Shown piece by piece: positions 20,871 to 29,239 of a stretch of DNA of 64,000 nt (within the stretch, counting starts at the first letter, position 1; every line of letters begins with the position of its first letter). The stretch is from Halomonas getboli (GTDB lineage: Bacteria > Pseudomonadota > Gammaproteobacteria > Pseudomonadales > Halomonadaceae). The stretch lies in contig NZ_JALMEW010000005.1 in the NCBI RefSeq assembly GCF_023094245.1, forward strand, positions 62,001 through 126,000, in the 5' to 3' direction. The translations under genes were made by a program, and so were the position numbers. The notes under the pieces were generated by a model that was not told where the DNA came from, made no database searches, and saw only the letters and a program-made list of their open reading frames with translations.

Positions 20871-21782
20871 ATGCCAAACCCCGCACTTCCCGCGCGCTTC
20901 GAGGGAAGCGATGCCCTCTCCGTCGATCTGCACATGCATTCCACCGCCTCGGACGGCGCCCTGTCGCCCACCGATCTGGTGACGCTGTGCGTCGAGCGCG
21001 GCCTCACCCATATTGCCCTGACCGACCACGATACCGTGGCCGGCGTGGACGAGGCGGTGAGTGCCGGCGCGGACGCGGGACTGGCCGTGCTGCCGGCCAC
21101 CGAGCTCTCGACCCAATGGCGCGGCATCAACCTGCACGTGGTGGGGCTGCTGCCCGAGGGCGCCAGCGGCGCGCTGGCCGACGGTCTCGTCGCCCAGGCC
21201 GAGGCCCGCGAGCGGCGCGCGGTGACCATCGCCGAGCGCATGGAGAAGATCGGCCTCGACGATGCCCTTGCCCGGGCCCGCGAACAGGCCGGTTCCGACC
21301 GCCCGCTGGGCCGCCCGGACTTCGCCAAGGCCCTGGTCGCGGCGGGGCTGGTGCCGGACATGTCCACTGCCTTTGCCAAGCATCTGGGCAACGGCAAGGC
21401 CGGGGACATCAAGGCGCTGTGGCCGCATCTCGCCGAGGGCGTGCGCTGGATCCTCGAGTCCGGCGGGGTGGCGGTGCTGGCGCATCCGCTGCGTCACAAG
21501 CTGACGCGGCGCAAGCGCGGCCTGCTGCTGGATGACTTCCGCGAGGCCGGCGGCCGCGCCGCCGAGCTGATCAGCGGCTTCCAGAACGCCGACCTCACCC
21601 GCGACCTGGCCCGCCAGCTGCACGAGCGCGAGCTGATGGCCTCGCTGGGCAGCGACTTCCACTTTCCCGGCGGCCATCTGTCCCCGGGCAGCATGAGCCC
21701 GACGCCGCGCACCTCGGTGGCGCCGGTCTGGACCCATCCGCGGCTGGCGGCCTGGATCGACCGAGCGGCGGTCGCCGCCTGA
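20871..21782 (+). CDS. PHP domain phosphatase (RNase AM/YciV-like)
   Basis: Metal-dependent phosphoesterase of the PHP superfamily, likely acting on 3',5'-nucleoside bisphosphates or the 5' end of RNA like E. coli YciV. Motifs: [11 protein letters not shown] near the N terminus, [18 protein letters not shown] and GSDFHFPGG, which supply the metal ligands. The ATG at 20871 gives an N terminus close to the family; a GTG at 20838 would add 11 residues and neither has a clear ribosome site. A TATTCT at 20843-20848 could be a -10 element, which would favour the later start. yciO follows after 50 bases, an arrangement also seen in E. coli. Confidence 0.88.
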   Translation: MPNPALPARFEGSDALSVDLHMHSTASDGALSPTDLVTLCVERGLTHIALTDHDTVAGVDEAVSAGADAGLAVLPATELSTQWRGINLHVVGLLPEGASGALADGLVAQAEARERRAVTIAERMEKIGLDDALARAREQAGSDRPLGRPDFAKALVAAGLVPDMSTAFAKHLGNGKAGDIKALWPHLAEGVRWILESGGVAVLAHPLRHKLTRRKRGLLLDDFREAGGRAAELISGFQNADLTRDLARQLHERELMASLGSDFHFPGGHLSPGSMSPTPRTSVAPVWTHPRLAAWIDRAAVAA

Positions 21783-21832
21783 TCCACCAGCGCCGTTTCG
21801 CCGTCCGATTTCCACGAGAACAGGGAGTGCCC

Positions 21833-22456
21833 ATGAGCCAGTTCTTCCAGGTCCACCCGGACAACCCGCAGAAGCGCCTCATCGACCAGGCGGTCGACAT
21901 CATCCGCAAGGGCGGCGTGATCGCCTATCCGACCGATTCCGGCTACGCCCTGGGCTGCCACCTGGGTGACAAGAAGGCCATCGAGCGCATCAAGTGGCTG
22001 CGCTCGCTGGACGACAAGCACAACTTCACCCTGGTGTGCTCCGACCTCTCCGAGATCGGCACCTATGCCAAGGTCGACAACGCCGTGTTCCGGCTGCTCA
22101 AGGCGCATACGCCGGGGGCCTACACCTTCATCCTCAACGCCACCACCGAGGTGCCGCGCCTGCTGCTGCATCCCAAGCGGCGCTCGATCGGGGTGCGGGT
22201 GCCCGATCACCACATCACCCGGGCGCTGCTCGATGCCCTCGGCGAGCCGCTGATGAGCGTGACGCTGATCCCCGAGGGCGAGGAACTGCCGATGACCGAC
22301 GCCGAGGAGATCCGCGACCGCTTCGGTGCGCACCTGTCGCTGGTGATCGACGGCGGTGCCTGCCACCTGGAGCCGACCAGCGTGATCGACCTGCGCGAAC
22401 TGCCGCCCACCGTGGTGCGCGAGGGCCGCGGCGACGTCGCTCCCTTCCAGGACTGA
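21833..22456 (+). CDS. yciO: YciO/Sua5 family protein
   Basis: Member of the Sua5/YrdC/YciO family, whose Sua5/TsaC members make threonylcarbamoyl-AMP for tRNA t6A; YciO proper has poorly defined activity. The 207 residues include the nucleotide-binding GGVIAYPTDSGYALGC segment, KRRSIGVRVPDH and DLRELPPTVVREG. The ATG at 21833 has CAGGGAG seven bases upstream; an in-frame GTG six bases earlier is less likely. It lies downstream of the PHP phosphatase, as in enterobacteria, and is followed by a strong terminator. Confidence 0.88.
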   Translation: MSQFFQVHPDNPQKRLIDQAVDIIRKGGVIAYPTDSGYALGCHLGDKKAIERIKWLRSLDDKHNFTLVCSDLSEIGTYAKVDNAVFRLLKAHTPGAYTFILNATTEVPRLLLHPKRRSIGVRVPDHHITRALLDALGEPLMSVTLIPEGEELPMTDAEEIRDRFGAHLSLVIDGGACHLEPTSVIDLRELPPTVVREGRGDVAPFQD

Positions 22457-22493
22457 CCTTCCAGGACAGAGCAAGCCTTTCTTCCGCTTTCGT

Positions 22494-22526
22494 ACCGGCT
22501 CGGCCTTCTGGTCGAGCCGGTTTTTT
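22494..22526 (+). terminator. Rho-independent terminator after yciO
   Basis: Nine-bp stem (ACCGGCTCG with CGAGCCGGT) and a run of six T residues, 38 bases after the yciO stop. Confidence 0.9.
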
Positions 22527-22576
22527 ATGGCAGCCGGCGCTCGGGCCGGGGCGGCAGTGGCGCCCTTTAGTGTTAT

Positions 22577-22605
22577 TTGAACAGTTGATTAAAATAAAAT
22601 ATGAT
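22577..22605 (+). promoter_or_regulatory. Sigma-70 promoter of the acid phosphatase gene
   Basis: TTGAAC (22577-22582) and TATGAT (22600-22605) are separated by exactly 17 bases in a conspicuously AT-rich patch, 84 bases before the phosphatase start codon. This is one of the best-formed promoters in the window. Confidence 0.75.
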
Positions 22606-22688
22606 CGAATCGATTTTCTTCAATAACAAGGCGTAATCGGATGCGAGTCGATGTCGTGTCCGAGCGCGCCGATCACAAGGAGAACACC

Positions 22689-23465
22689 ATGCCGATGTCC
22701 GCTTACCGTCGTGCCGGCGGTGCCGCCGCCTTGGCCGGCCTGATGACCCTGCCGCTGGCCGCGCCGGCTGTCGCCGATGATTCCATGGTCTGCGCCCAGG
22801 CTGCCTATGCGATGGGCCTGCGCTACCAGCAGCAGTCCGCCGAGGTGGCGGCGCTGCAGCGCCAGGGCTTCGCGCTCGCCCGCTATCGGCTCGAGGATCG
22901 CCTCGAGACGCTGGGCGAGGATGCCGCCCCGGCGATCATCACCGATCTCGACGAGACGGTGCTGGACAACAGCGCGCTGCTGGCCCGTGACATGTCCGAG
23001 TGCCACGACTACACCACCTGGGACACCTGGAAGCACTGGGAACGTGAGGGCGAGCCGCGTCTGATCCCCGGCGCCAAGGCCTTCCTGGATTACGCCGACG
23101 AGCACGGCGTGGCCATCTACTACGTCTCCGACCGCTACCAGGAGAACGAGGCCGACACCATCACCACCCTGGAGACCCTGGACCTGCCGCAGGTGTCCGA
23201 GGACAGTGTCATGCTGCTGGGCCCGCCCAAGGCCGAGCGCCGCGCCAAGGTGGAAGAGGGCCACACCCTGGTGATGCAGCTCGGGGACTCGCTGCACGAC
23301 TTTTCCGGCGAGTTCGCCGATGCCGATCTCGCCGGTCAGCACGCTCTCGTCGAGCAGAACGCCGAGCGTTTCGGCCAGGACTGGATCGTGTTCCCCAACG
23401 CCGGTTACGGCGACTGGAGCGAGGCCGAACTGGAGACCTGGGACGCGCCGCTCGAGACCGAGTGA
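22689..23465 (+). CDS. e(P4)-type HAD acid phosphatase / 5'-nucleotidase, secreted
   Basis: Periplasmic class C (DDDD superfamily) phosphatase related to Haemophilus lipoprotein e(P4), which dephosphorylates nucleotides such as NMN. The 258 residues have a signal peptide (cleavage expected after AVA, about residue 29), the HAD motif DLDETVLDN with Asp86 and Asp88, ISDRYQENE-type motif II (VSDRYQ), and a C-terminal LGDSLHDF motif. Unlike e(P4) there is no lipobox cysteine at the cleavage site, so it is probably soluble. AAGGAG precedes the chosen ATG; an upstream ATG at 22641 lacks a signal peptide at its start. Confidence 0.9.
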   Translation: MPMSAYRRAGGAAALAGLMTLPLAAPAVADDSMVCAQAAYAMGLRYQQQSAEVAALQRQGFALARYRLEDRLETLGEDAAPAIITDLDETVLDNSALLARDMSECHDYTTWDTWKHWEREGEPRLIPGAKAFLDYADEHGVAIYYVSDRYQENEADTITTLETLDLPQVSEDSVMLLGPPKAERRAKVEEGHTLVMQLGDSLHDFSGEFADADLAGQHALVEQNAERFGQDWIVFPNAGYGDWSEAELETWDAPLETE

Positions 23466-23494
23466 GTCGGCCGCTTCGATAACGCGCCCGCGAG

Positions 23495-23525
23495 ACGCCC
23501 CGGGATCACTCCCGGGGCGTTTTTT
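23495..23525 (+). terminator. Terminator of the phosphatase gene, overlapping the channel stop codon
   Basis: An 11-bp perfect stem (ACGCCCCGGGA arm) with loop at 23506-23509 and six T residues. The stop codon of the converging ion channel gene (23506-23508) lies in the loop. Confidence 0.9.
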
Positions 23526-24420
23526 CGTCCGGGGTATCGTCGTCCGAGGGTTCGTCGTGGGAGCCCTCGCGCGGGTCGGGGGTGTTCTCGTCGAGCCAGG
23601 TGCCGCACTTGAGGCAGTAGCGGGCCTTCTTCTCGTGGCGGTCGTAGCCGCAGCCGGGGCAGGCCTCGTCGGAGTAGCGGTCGGCGCGGATCGAGCGGAT
23701 CACCTCGGCCGAGAACACCCCGGTGGGCACGGCGATGATCGCGTAGCCGATCAGCATCACCATCACCGAGATGGCCTGGCCCAGTGGCGTCACCGGGGTG
23801 ATGTCGCCGTAGCCCACCGTGGTCAGGGTGACCACGGCCCAGTAGATGGCGGTGGGAATGCTGGTGAAGCCGGCCTCGGGCGGCTCGATCAGATACATCA
23901 GCGAGGCGAAGATGGTCACCAGCATCAGCACGGTGAACAGGAACAGGAAGATCTGGTGGCTGCTGCGCACCAGGGCGCCGATCAGCAGCCGCCCCTCGCC
24001 GACGAACTCCATCAGCCGCAGCACCCGGAAGATGCGCAGGGTCCGCAGCAGGCGCACCACCACCAGCGACTGGGCACCGGGTATCGCCAGCGCCAGCCAG
24101 GTGGGCAGGATGGCGATCAGGTCGATGACGCCGTAGAAGCTCCGCAGATAGTGCCAGGGGCGTTCGAGGCAGTAGAGGCGGATGATCAGCTCGGCGGTGA
24201 ACAGCAGCGTGAAGCCCCACTCGAAGCGCCGGAACCAGTCGCCGTAGGCGGCTTCCAGATGGGTCACGCTCTCCAGCATCACCACCAGCACGCTGGCCAG
24301 GATAATGCCGATCAGTACGATGTCGAAGCCCTTGGCCAGCGGCGTGTCGGACTCGAAAATGACCTGGAAGACCCGGGTGCGCAGGCCGCCGGCGGCGGGC
24401 TTGAAGCGGTCGTGATTCAC
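23506..24420 (-). CDS. Voltage-gated-type potassium channel with C-terminal zinc ribbon
   Basis: Six-TM inner-membrane channel of the Kv/KvAP-like class. In 304 residues: S1-S3, an S4 with arginine every third position (VRLLRTLRIFRVLRLM, about 122-137), S5, pore helix and selectivity filter TVGYGD (201-206), S6 with VPTGVFSAE. After the pore comes a cytosolic zinc ribbon with Cys254, Cys257, Cys269 and Cys272, then an acidic, Pro/Glu-rich tail. The ribbon is not part of the basic channel family and may be a regulatory domain. It converges with the phosphatase gene and lies 53 bases downstream of the CYTH gene on the same strand, so the two may be cotranscribed. Confidence 0.9.
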   Translation of the reverse strand: MNHDRFKPAAGGLRTRVFQVIFESDTPLAKGFDIVLIGIILASVLVVMLESVTHLEAAYGDWFRRFEWGFTLLFTAELIIRLYCLERPWHYLRSFYGVIDLIAILPTWLALAIPGAQSLVVVRLLRTLRIFRVLRLMEFVGEGRLLIGALVRSSHQIFLFLFTVLMLVTIFASLMYLIEPPEAGFTSIPTAIYWAVVTLTTVGYGDITPVTPLGQAISVMVMLIGYAIIAVPTGVFSAEVIRSIRADRYSDEACPGCGYDRHEKKARYCLKCGTWLDENTPDPREGSHDEPSDDDTPDEKTPRE

Positions 24421-24473
24421 GGCGTTCCCTCGTGCTGTTCACCCGTGGCGGGCGTCGTCCCTGCTGGTGCAGC

Positions 24474-25349
24474 TCAACCCAGCTCGACCGCGTCGGGCAG
24501 GCGCCGCGACAGGGCGAGCAGCTGTGTGCCGGCGTCCGTGGTCAGCCAGTTGTCCTGGGCCAGTGCCGCGGCGAGATGGCTGGCCAGCCGGCCTTCCTCG
24601 CGTGCGTCGCCGAGCCCTTCGGCCAGCCGCTGGAAGGCCTCGCGGGCGGCCTCGCGGAAGACGACGTCGCCGGTGTCGGCATGGGCGTCCAGGGCGACCA
24701 CGGCGCGGTGCAGCCAGGCCGGGGCCGAGCCGCCTTCGGGCAGCGTCCAGCCGCCGGCAAGCAGGGCGCCGCCTCGCGCGGCCTTGCTGGTGTCGGAGGG
24801 GCGCAGCGGCACGCTCTCGGCCAGCGCCTCGGCGAGCTCGAGCAGGGCCGCCGGATCGCCGTCCTTGAGCTCGAGTTCCAGCTCGCGGATCGGCGCCGCG
24901 CGATCGTCGCTGCGGACCTCGCCAAGGTCGAGGGCGATCTCGACGCTGTTGCCGTCATGCTCCCACCACCAGGTCTCGCGCGCGAAGTCGGTGGCGAAGC
25001 GCGGCTCGAGCCGTCCCAGCACGCCGTCTCCCAGCGCCAGCATGGGCGGCAGGTCGGCGAGCCGGGCGAGGTCGAGCCCCGGTCCCATCACTTCCCATTC
25101 CCACTCGCCGCGGCTCGAGAGGCCGCCGCTGCCCTGGCCGCTGGTTTTCAGCGTCTGCAGCACGCGGCCGTCGGCGTGACGCAGGCGCAGCGCCATGCGC
25201 TCGGCTTCCAGGCGGCCATCGGGGGTGTCGAAGTAGGTGTTTCCCAGCCGGGTGGTGCGGGATTCGAGGCCGGCCAGCCGCGGATGCCGGCGCAGCGCCT
25301 CGGGGCCCGCGGGGGCCAGCGCCAGCTTGAGTTCGATCTCGTTTGCCAT
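24474..25349 (-). CDS. CYTH domain inorganic triphosphatase (YgiF-like)
   Basis: Cytosolic enzyme expected to hydrolyse inorganic triphosphate. The protein starts MANEIELKL, the EIELK signature of the CYTH tunnel fold, followed by TYFDTP, MALRLRH and a later RELELELKDG strand with the alternating acidic metal ligands. The 291 residues are shorter than E. coli YgiF (433) and carry a reduced C-terminal helical (CHAD-like) part. The ATG at 25349 was chosen because the signature normally sits at the extreme N terminus; the frame upstream is hydrophilic leader. Confidence 0.85.
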   Translation of the reverse strand: MANEIELKLALAPAGPEALRRHPRLAGLESRTTRLGNTYFDTPDGRLEAERMALRLRHADGRVLQTLKTSGQGSGGLSSRGEWEWEVMGPGLDLARLADLPPMLALGDGVLGRLEPRFATDFARETWWWEHDGNSVEIALDLGEVRSDDRAAPIRELELELKDGDPAALLELAEALAESVPLRPSDTSKAARGGALLAGGWTLPEGGSAPAWLHRAVVALDAHADTGDVVFREAAREAFQRLAEGLGDAREEGRLASHLAAALAQDNWLTTDAGTQLLALSRRLPDAVELG

Positions 25350-25459
25350 GGAGGAGCCGCCTTGCTTTGCATGTTCGTGAAGATTAGGTGATTTTCTCAT
25401 GACGTCGGCCTGGGCAGTCACTATACTGACGCCGCCATTTCCAAGTGCCTAGATGCCCC

Positions 25460-26140
25460 ATGGTGACATCCAATCCCTTCTCCGCGATGTTCGGTCGCTC
25501 GCCATTCCAGCCGCTGCTGGCTCATATCGTCAAGGTCAGCGACTGTGCGGAAGCCCTGCTGCCGTTCTTCGAGGCCACCCTCAAGGGGGACTGGCAGGAA
25601 GCCGCCCGACAGCGCGAGTCGATCACTCGACTCGAGCATGAGGCCGACGAGCTCAAGACCGAGCTGCGCCTCAATCTGCCCAATACCATGTTCCTGCCGG
25701 TGTCGCGTTCCGACCTGCTGGACCTGATCAGCGTGCAGGACAAGATCGCCAACAAGGCGCGTGACATCACCGGCATCATGCTGGGTCGCAGCATGCAGAT
25801 GCCCGAGGTGCTCGCCCAGCCGATGCGCGATTACATCCGCACCTCGGTGGCCTGCGTGGCCCAGGCTCGCGAGGCGCTGGAAGAGCTCAAGGACCTGCTC
25901 GAATCCGGCTTCGGTCGCAACGCCTCCGAGGTGATGCAGACGCTGATTCGCGAGCTGCACACCCTGGAGCAGCAGACCGACGAGCAGCAGGTTGCCATCC
26001 GCCGTCAGCTGTTCGCCCTCGAGGGCGAGCTGCCGCCGGTGGACGTGATGTTCCTCTACAAGATCATCGACTGGGTCGGTGAGCTGTCCGATCGCGCCGA
26101 GCGCGTCGGCAGCCGCCTTCAGATCATGACGGCCAACTGA
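25460..26140 (+). CDS. DUF47 (PhoU-like) protein, partner of PiT transporter
   Basis: Cytosolic all-helical protein of the TIGR00153/DUF47 family, related to PhoU and typically encoded just before a PiT phosphate transporter, whose activity it probably regulates. The 226 residues begin MVTSNPFSAMFGRSPF and include the metal-binding ExxxD-type helices (LEHEADELKTELR, DLLDLISVQDKIANKARDITG). The ATG at 25460 lies five codons after an alternative GTG. Gap to the transporter gene is 58 bases, so cotranscription is likely. Confidence 0.9.
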   Translation: MVTSNPFSAMFGRSPFQPLLAHIVKVSDCAEALLPFFEATLKGDWQEAARQRESITRLEHEADELKTELRLNLPNTMFLPVSRSDLLDLISVQDKIANKARDITGIMLGRSMQMPEVLAQPMRDYIRTSVACVAQAREALEELKDLLESGFGRNASEVMQTLIRELHTLEQQTDEQQVAIRRQLFALEGELPPVDVMFLYKIIDWVGELSDRAERVGSRLQIMTAN

Positions 26141-26198
26141 GCGGGTTCTCCCGCAGCGATAACCGCCACCTTCTGACCCGATACAAGGTTTCCGTCCT

Positions 26199-27464
26199 AT
26201 GTCGATCATCGCGCAATACGGCGACATCTTCATCATCCTCGCCTGTGCCTTCGGTTTCTTCATGGCCTGGGGCGTCGGTGCCAACGACGTGGCCAACGCC
26301 ATGGGCACCTCCGTCGGCTCCCGGGCCATCACCATCAAGCAGGCGATCATCATCGCCGTGATCTTCGAGTTCCTCGGCGCCTGGCTGGCCGGCGGCGAGG
26401 TCACCGAGACCATCCGCAAGGGCATCATCGATCCGTCGCTGCTCGAGGGCGATCCGCAGCTGCTGGTCTACGGCATGCTGGCCTCGCTGCTGGCGGCCGC
26501 CACCTGGCTGCTGATCGCCTCCATGCGCGGCTGGCCGGTCTCCACCACCCACTCCATCGTCGGCGCCATCGTCGGCTTTGCCATGGCCGGTCTCGGCATG
26601 GACGCGGTGGGCTGGGGCAAGGTCGGCCAGATCGCCGCCAGCTGGGTGGTCTCGCCGCTGATGTCCGGCTCGATCGCCTTCATGCTGTTCAAGTCCGTGC
26701 AGCATCTGATCTTCGAGAACCGCGATCCCTTCGCCGCGGCCAAGCGCTACGTGCCGATGTACGTGTTCCTGGTCGGCTTCATCGTCGCCATGGTGACCCT
26801 GACCAAGGGCCTCAAGCACGTCGGCCTCGATCTCGGCTTCGGCGAGAGTCTCTTCTATGCCGTGCTGCTGGGCCTCGGCGTGATGGTGCTCGGCGGCCTG
26901 CTCGAGCGCCGCGTGGGCGGCGAGAAGCGCAAGGGCGACGCCTTCGGCTTCGACGGCGTGGAGCGGGTGTTCGGCGTGCTGATGCTGTTCACCGCCTGCG
27001 CCATGGCCTTCGCCCACGGCTCCAATGACGTGGCCAACGCCGTCGGCCCGCTGGCCGCGGTGATCGGCGTGATCTACAGCGACGGCGTGATCGGCGGCGA
27101 CTCGCTGATTCCCTGGTGGGTGCTGGTGCTCGGCGGCGGCGGTATCGTCGTCGGCCTGGTGACCTATGGCCACAAGGTGATCGCTACCGTCGGCACCGGC
27201 ATCACCGAGCTGACGCCGAGCCGCGGCTTCGCCGCCACGCTCGCGGCCGCCACCACCGTGGTGCTGGCCTCCGGCACCGGCCTGCCGATCTCCACCACCC
27301 ACACCCTGGTCGGTGCGGTGCTGGGCGTGGGCCTGGCCCGCGGCATGGCGGCGCTCAACCTGCGCGTGATCGGCACTATCGTGATGTCGTGGCTGATCAC
27401 CCTGCCGGCCGGCGCCATCCTGGCGATCATGTTCTTCTTCATGTTCAAGGGAATGTTCGGCTGA
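26199..27464 (+). CDS. PiT family inorganic phosphate transporter
   Basis: Inner-membrane low-affinity phosphate symporter. The 421 residues hold about 11 TM segments and the duplicated PiT signatures GANDVANAMGTSVGSRAI in the N half and HGSNDVANAVGPLAAVIG in the C half, plus paired ST-TH motifs (PVSTTHSIVGAIVG and PISTTHTLVGAVLG). The DUF47 gene precedes it. The long cytosolic loop of E. coli PitA is short here, as in DUF47-linked members of the family. Confidence 0.93.
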   Translation: MSIIAQYGDIFIILACAFGFFMAWGVGANDVANAMGTSVGSRAITIKQAIIIAVIFEFLGAWLAGGEVTETIRKGIIDPSLLEGDPQLLVYGMLASLLAAATWLLIASMRGWPVSTTHSIVGAIVGFAMAGLGMDAVGWGKVGQIAASWVVSPLMSGSIAFMLFKSVQHLIFENRDPFAAAKRYVPMYVFLVGFIVAMVTLTKGLKHVGLDLGFGESLFYAVLLGLGVMVLGGLLERRVGGEKRKGDAFGFDGVERVFGVLMLFTACAMAFAHGSNDVANAVGPLAAVIGVIYSDGVIGGDSLIPWWVLVLGGGGIVVGLVTYGHKVIATVGTGITELTPSRGFAATLAAATTVVLASGTGLPISTTHTLVGAVLGVGLARGMAALNLRVIGTIVMSWLITLPAGAILAIMFFFMFKGMFG

Positions 27465-27477
27465 CGCGGTAAGGCGC

Positions 27478-27600
27478 CGGGGGTAAGGAGTGAGGCGTCG
27501 CCTCCTCACTGCCTCCGGCGTCTCTTTCCTTGCTCCATCCCCGTTGCTCCTCACCTCTTTCTCCTCACCCCTCACGCCTTCCACCTCACTCACCACAGTG
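27478..27600 (+). repeat. CT-rich degenerate heptamer array upstream of argA
   Basis: The segment holds repeated CTCCTCAC / CCTCACGCC-like units on the plus strand and a GGAGTGAGGCG / CGCCTCCTCACT inverted repeat near its left end. It resembles low-complexity intergenic repeats rather than coding sequence, although a frame is open through it into argA. Confidence 0.5.
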
Positions 27601-27669
27601 CCGCCGTTTTTTCGCGTCTGGTATAGTCGAAGCCCTCACTTCCCTTCACCTGCTGCCGGAGCGCGGCCC

Positions 27670-28983
27670 TTGGACACTCGTTTTCCCTTCGTCGACTGGT
27701 TTCGCAATTCCTCGCCGTATATCAATGCGCACCGAGGATGCACCTTCGTCATCCTGATCGAGGGCGAAGCCGTGGCCGAGGGCCGAGGCGAGCAGCTGAT
27801 CCAGGACCTGGCGCTGCTGCATACCCTGGGCGTGCGCCTGGTGGTGGTGCTGGGCATCCGGCCCCAGGTCACGCGAGCCCTGAGCGACGACGGCATCACG
27901 CCGATACGCCATCGCGGGCGCTGGGTGGCCGACGAGGCGATCATGACCCGGGTCGAGCGGGTGGCCGCCGAGCAGCGGCTGTGGCTTGAGTCGCGGCTGT
28001 CGCTGGGGCTGCCCAACACGCCGCTGCACGGCGTGGAGATGACGGTGGTCTCGGGCAATCTGGTGATGGCCAAGCCGCTGGGCGTGCGCGACGGCATCGA
28101 CTTCGAGCGCAGCGGTGAGGTGCGCCGGGTGCGCGACGAGGCGATCCGCGGCCTGCTGGACCAGCGCTCGCTGGTGCTGCTGCCGCCGCTGGGCTATTCC
28201 AGCACCGGCGAGGTCTTCGACCTGGACGCTGCCGACGTCGCGCGCCATACCGCCACGGCGCTGTCCGCCGACAAGCTGATCCTGCTCGGCGAGGCCAGCG
28301 GCCTGTACGACGATGCCGGCCATCTGCGTCGCCAGCTAACGCCGGACGAGGCTCAGCCGCCGCTGGCCGCGGCCGAGGAGGGCGACGAGCTGGCCCGCCA
28401 CCTGGGCGCGGCCATCGGGGCCGCCCGCCATGGCGTCGCGCGCACGCACCTGCTGTCGTGGCAGGATCACGACGCCCTGCTGGGCGAGCTGTTCACCCGC
28501 GACGGCGTGGGGACCATGATCACCCAGCATCGCTACGAGCAGCTGCGCCGCGCCGAGAGCGACGACATCGGCGGCCTGCTGGAGCTGCTCGAGCCGCTGG
28601 AGCGGCGCGGCATGCTGGTGCCTCGCTCGCGGGAGCGCCTGGAGTATGAGATCGACGACTATGTCGTCATCGAGCGCGATGGCATGGTGATCGGCTGCGC
28701 CGCCCTGCATGCCTTTCCCGACGCCCGCATGGGCGAACTGGCCTGCGTCGCCGTGCACGGCGACTATCGCGGCGGCGCCCGAGGCGACCTGCTGCTCGGC
28801 GAGGTGGAGCGCCTGGCCCGCTCGCGCGGCCTCACGGCGCTGTTCGCGCTGACCACCCACACCGCCCACTGGTTCTTCGAGCACGGCTTCGCCCTCGCCG
28901 GCATCGACGATCTTCCTCCCCTCAAGCGCGATGCCTACAACCAGGCGCGCCAGTCCAAGATCCTGATCAAGCCCCTCGATTGA
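27670..28983 (+). CDS. argA: N-acetylglutamate synthase ArgA
   Basis: Acetylates glutamate in the first step of arginine biosynthesis; feedback-inhibited by arginine in relatives. The 437-residue product matches the E. coli enzyme in length and layout: an N-terminal amino-acid-kinase fold (FRNSSPYINAHRGCTFVIL, LHTLGVRLVVVLGIRPQ, VVSGNLVMAKPLGV) and a C-terminal GNAT domain (DIGGLLELLEPLERRGMLV, ELACVAVHGDYRGGARGDLL). The start is taken as TTG at 27670 with CGGAG upstream, because the longer frame to 27490 is low-complexity repeat. A TATAGT at 27622-27627 may be the -10 element. Confidence 0.92.
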   Translation: MDTRFPFVDWFRNSSPYINAHRGCTFVILIEGEAVAEGRGEQLIQDLALLHTLGVRLVVVLGIRPQVTRALSDDGITPIRHRGRWVADEAIMTRVERVAAEQRLWLESRLSLGLPNTPLHGVEMTVVSGNLVMAKPLGVRDGIDFERSGEVRRVRDEAIRGLLDQRSLVLLPPLGYSSTGEVFDLDAADVARHTATALSADKLILLGEASGLYDDAGHLRRQLTPDEAQPPLAAAEEGDELARHLGAAIGAARHGVARTHLLSWQDHDALLGELFTRDGVGTMITQHRYEQLRRAESDDIGGLLELLEPLERRGMLVPRSRERLEYEIDDYVVIERDGMVIGCAALHAFPDARMGELACVAVHGDYRGGARGDLLLGEVERLARSRGLTALFALTTHTAHWFFEHGFALAGIDDLPPLKRDAYNQARQSKILIKPLD

Positions 28984-29033
28984 GCGCTTATCGTCCCTTG
29001 GTGTCGCTCCTCGCCATCACGTCTGAGATCAGA

Positions 29034-29051
29034 TGTCGCCAATTTGAGACG
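29034..29051 (+). promoter_or_regulatory. Candidate GlrR-binding box 1
   Basis: TGTC-N10-GACG, one base off the TGTC-N10-GACA consensus reported for GlrR in enterobacteria. It lies about 180 bases upstream of the sigma-54 promoter. Confidence 0.6.
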
Positions 29052-29098
29052 ATATAGTGCCCTGTTTATAAAGGGGTTTTTATTTTTCTCGAGATTGA

Positions 29099-29116
29099 TG
29101 TCTCCAGATGGCGACG
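29099..29116 (+). promoter_or_regulatory. Candidate GlrR-binding box 2
   Basis: A second TGTC-N10-GACG with identical half-sites and spacing, starting 65 bases after the first. Two such boxes in one upstream region are characteristic of enhancer sites for a sigma-54 activator. Confidence 0.65.
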
Positions 29117-29179
29117 AAAAAGCGGTCTCGATCCCGCGTTTGTCGGGCGGACCAGGGCGTGCCAATTTTTTTCTGTGTG

Positions 29180-29192
29180 TAAGTTTTTGATT
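29180..29192 (-). promoter_or_regulatory. Perfect IHF consensus site
   Basis: Read on the minus strand the 13 bases are AATCAAAAACTTA, an exact match to WATCAANNNNTTR. It lies between the GlrR-like boxes and the -24/-12 promoter, where IHF bends DNA in sigma-54 promoters, within an AT-rich patch. Confidence 0.65.
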
Positions 29193-29213
29193 TTAAATGG
29201 TTGTGGCGATTCC

Positions 29214-29229
29214 TGGCACGAGAATGGCA
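29214..29229 (+). promoter_or_regulatory. Sigma-54 (-24/-12) promoter
   Basis: TGGCACG-AGAA-TGGCA: the GG at 29215-29216 and GC at 29227-29228 are separated by exactly ten bases, as required. The -24 element is perfect; the -12 element is TGGC instead of TTGC. Transcription would start near 29240. Confidence 0.7.
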
Positions 29230-29239
29230 AAAGATTAGG

